Shown: positions 62,947-64,000 of the stretch, piece after piece
Position numbering within the stretch: the stretch's first letter is position 1
How the letters are laid out: every line of letters starts with the position of its first letter
DNA from: Sulfitobacter dubius
GTDB taxonomy: Bacteria; Pseudomonadota; Alphaproteobacteria; Rhodobacterales; Rhodobacteraceae
Assembly: GCF_900113435.1 (NCBI RefSeq)
Contig: NZ_FOPG01000003.1
Span: forward strand, 496,001 to 560,000
Direction: 5' to 3'
Length of the DNA stretch: 64,000 nt
Program-made: the position numbers and the translations under genes
Notes under the pieces: generated by a model
The model's database searches: none
What the model was told of the DNA's origin: nothing
Seen by the model: the letters and a program-made list of their open reading frames with translations, nothing else

Positions 62947-62996
62947 TTGACTGTTAATCAATTGGTCGTAGGTTCGATCCCTACCGCCGGAGCCAA
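62947..62996 (+). repeat. attR: right copy of the 50-bp att core
   Basis: Identical to 52850-52899. It starts inside the anticodon stem region, so lacks the 5' half of the tRNA and is not functional; it is the original chromosomal 3' end displaced by integration. Confidence 0.95.
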
Positions 62997-63129
62997 TCTC
63001 TCCTAGATCACTAAAAAGATTGGCGCTTATGCGATTGCGGTCGCAGCGCATTCTATTTAGCGCGTCTTGGCTTCACCCACAGACGCAAGCACCCCGTCAG
63101 CCCGCTGGCAGGGTACTTGCGTTTGTTCG

Positions 63130-64000
63130 TCATCCGGCACGAAGACCGGGCATCCCAACTGACCAATTTGCGGCCAGCGCAAGCGCTTTTTCCGCTTCGG
63201 CATCGTTCAGCTTTTGCCGAAACTCATGCCATGCAGCGCCGTCGGTAGCTTCACCAAAGTCATGAGCTAACTGCTCATAGGCCAGCGCAAGGACGGAATT
63301 CAGCGGCACACCGCGCCCCTCATCATATAGCGTCGCCATCCAGCGCATGGCCCGCGGCTCGCCACATTCCGCAGCCTTGAAAAGCCATAGTGCGGCGTCA
63401 ATATCGCTTTGCTCGATACCATCCCAATTCAGGTACATAAGGCCAATATTTAGGTAGGCTACAGGCTCCCCGCCGTTTGCCGCGCGTTGATACCATGCAA
63501 GCGCTTCATCCATATCTTTGGCAACGCCCCATCCCATTTGATATTGTTTGCCCATATTGATCTCAGCGGCGGGCACTTCCATTTCGGCGGCTCTATGGTA
63601 CCATTCTGTTGCCTTTTGGTGATCCTGTGAGCCCCCGATCCCTTCATTGTACAAGTTGCCCAGATTGATCTGGGCAGCAGGATGATCCTGATTGGCAGCG
63701 GCAAGGTAATAGGTCCTTGCTTTGGCATGATTAACGGGTATGCCCATGCCCTCATCATACACAAGGCCTAGGGTGTATTGTGCATCCGCCAAACCTTGGT
63801 CCGCAGCAATTTGCAAAAGACCAACGGCACGGTCGGGGTCCGGATCAGAACCTTGCAGAACCAATACGCCTGCACGGTAAGCTGCAAGCGCGAAGCTCCC
63901 ATCGGCCTTCAGACACTTTTCGTACCAGCTCAGCGCTTGGTCGGGGTCATGTGCCAGTTCCCCTCCTAGATCGTGCATATTGCCCAAGTTGAACATGGCT
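63130..64000 (-). CDS. Sel1-repeat (TPR-like) protein, 5' end beyond window
   Basis: At least 290 residues; the frame continues past the right edge, and visible text begins inside a repeat (AMFNLGNMHDLGGELAHDPDQALSWYEKCLKAD). About seven Sel1 repeats follow, each with A-x3-LG-x2-Y-x2-G-x-G/I pattern, for example AQYTLGLVYDEGMGIPVNHAKARTYYLAAANQDH and AQINLGNLYNEGIGGSQDHQKATEWYHRAAE. No signal sequence can be judged. Such proteins scaffold protein-protein contacts. It is a host chromosomal gene beyond attR. Confidence 0.88.
   Translation of the reverse strand, partial: AMFNLGNMHDLGGELAHDPDQALSWYEKCLKADGSFALAAYRAGVLVLQGSDPDPDRAVGLLQIAADQGLADAQYTLGLVYDEGMGIPVNHAKARTYYLAAANQDHPAAQINLGNLYNEGIGGSQDHQKATEWYHRAAEMEVPAAEINMGKQYQMGWGVAKDMDEALAWYQRAANGGEPVAYLNIGLMYLNWDGIEQSDIDAALWLFKAAECGEPRAMRWMATLYDEGRGVPLNSVLALAYEQLAHDFGEATDGAAWHEFRQKLNDAEAEKALALAANWSVGMPGLRAG

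Larger units (their letters stand above)
52850..62996. mobile_element. Integrated PICI-like phage satellite (about 10.1 kb) in tRNA-Asn
   Basis: Bounded by identical 50-bp repeats of the tRNA-Asn 3' end. Gene order leftward from attR: tyrosine integrase, AlpA-like regulator, primase-polymerase/helicase, then (after two rightward cargo genes, DUF4145 and DUF3800) an unknown 152-residue protein, HK97 major capsid protein, prohead protease, portal, and a small HTH protein. No tail, lysis, holin or large-terminase gene is present. int-alpA-prim followed by a capsid module is the pattern described for phage-inducible chromosomal islands of the capsid-forming type. A decayed prophage is the alternative, but every frame looks intact and evenly packed. 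Confidence 0.85.

Noticed and set aside
62947-62996. Second tRNA-Asn gene
   Set aside because: Only the last 50 bases (from the anticodon stem on) are present; the 5' half is missing, so it is attR.

Overview
The window comes from the chromosome of a high-GC alphaproteobacterium of the Rhodobacteraceae, most likely a marine Roseobacter-group bacterium close to Sulfitobacter. This rests on gene content and synteny: ethylmalonyl-CoA pathway genes (mesaconyl-CoA hydratase, malyl-CoA lyase/thioesterase family, ethylmalonyl-CoA mutase, crotonyl-CoA carboxylase/reductase), an HvrA-type H-NS protein, the sdhCDAB operon with a lipoprotein gene inside it, a TauE/TIGR02186 pair, and a NifU-TsaB-RimI group. 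The genus is an inference.

Left part (1-16 kb) is central carbon metabolism. A leftward operon holds a CitE-type malyl-CoA enzyme, NnrU, a DUF1737 protein and mesaconyl-CoA hydratase (cut by the window edge). Rightward follow two exported proteins, malate dehydrogenase and succinate dehydrogenase. Then come leftward deoD, an hvrA-like gene and ethylmalonyl-CoA mutase, divergent from an acyltransferase gene and ccr. Together these can assimilate acetyl-CoA through ethylmalonyl-CoA, mesaconyl-CoA and malyl-CoA into malate and succinate.

Middle part (16-48 kb) is housekeeping and transport: an orphan LuxR-type regulator, a RecD-like helicase, a four-gene BMP/Nup-type nucleoside ABC transporter, NifU-like/TsaB/RimI, IlvE, an M48 lipoprotein protease, RimO, AsmA, TrpB and TrpA (7.6 kb apart and on opposite strands), two tandem near-identical small exported proteins, Pth/L25, a lactate dehydrogenase and YchF. 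From 48.2 kb there is tRNA-Ser(GCT), an AT-richer stretch with one glycosyltransferase, then gamma-glutamyltransferase and DoxX.

Right part (52.8-63.0 kb) is an integrated mobile element of about 10.1 kb in the 3' end of tRNA-Asn(GTT), bounded by an exact 50-bp direct repeat (52850-52899 and 62947-62996). It carries a P4-type tyrosine integrase, an AlpA-like regulator, a primase-polymerase/helicase, a small unknown protein, an HK97-type major capsid protein, prohead protease and portal transcribed in that order, and a small HTH protein. No tail, lysis or large-terminase gene is seen. Two oppositely oriented cargo genes (DUF4145 and DUF3800) sit between the replication and capsid modules. The layout fits a capsid-forming phage satellite (PICI-like element), possibly reduced, with candidate defence cargo. 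Beyond the right att site a Sel1-repeat protein runs off the window.
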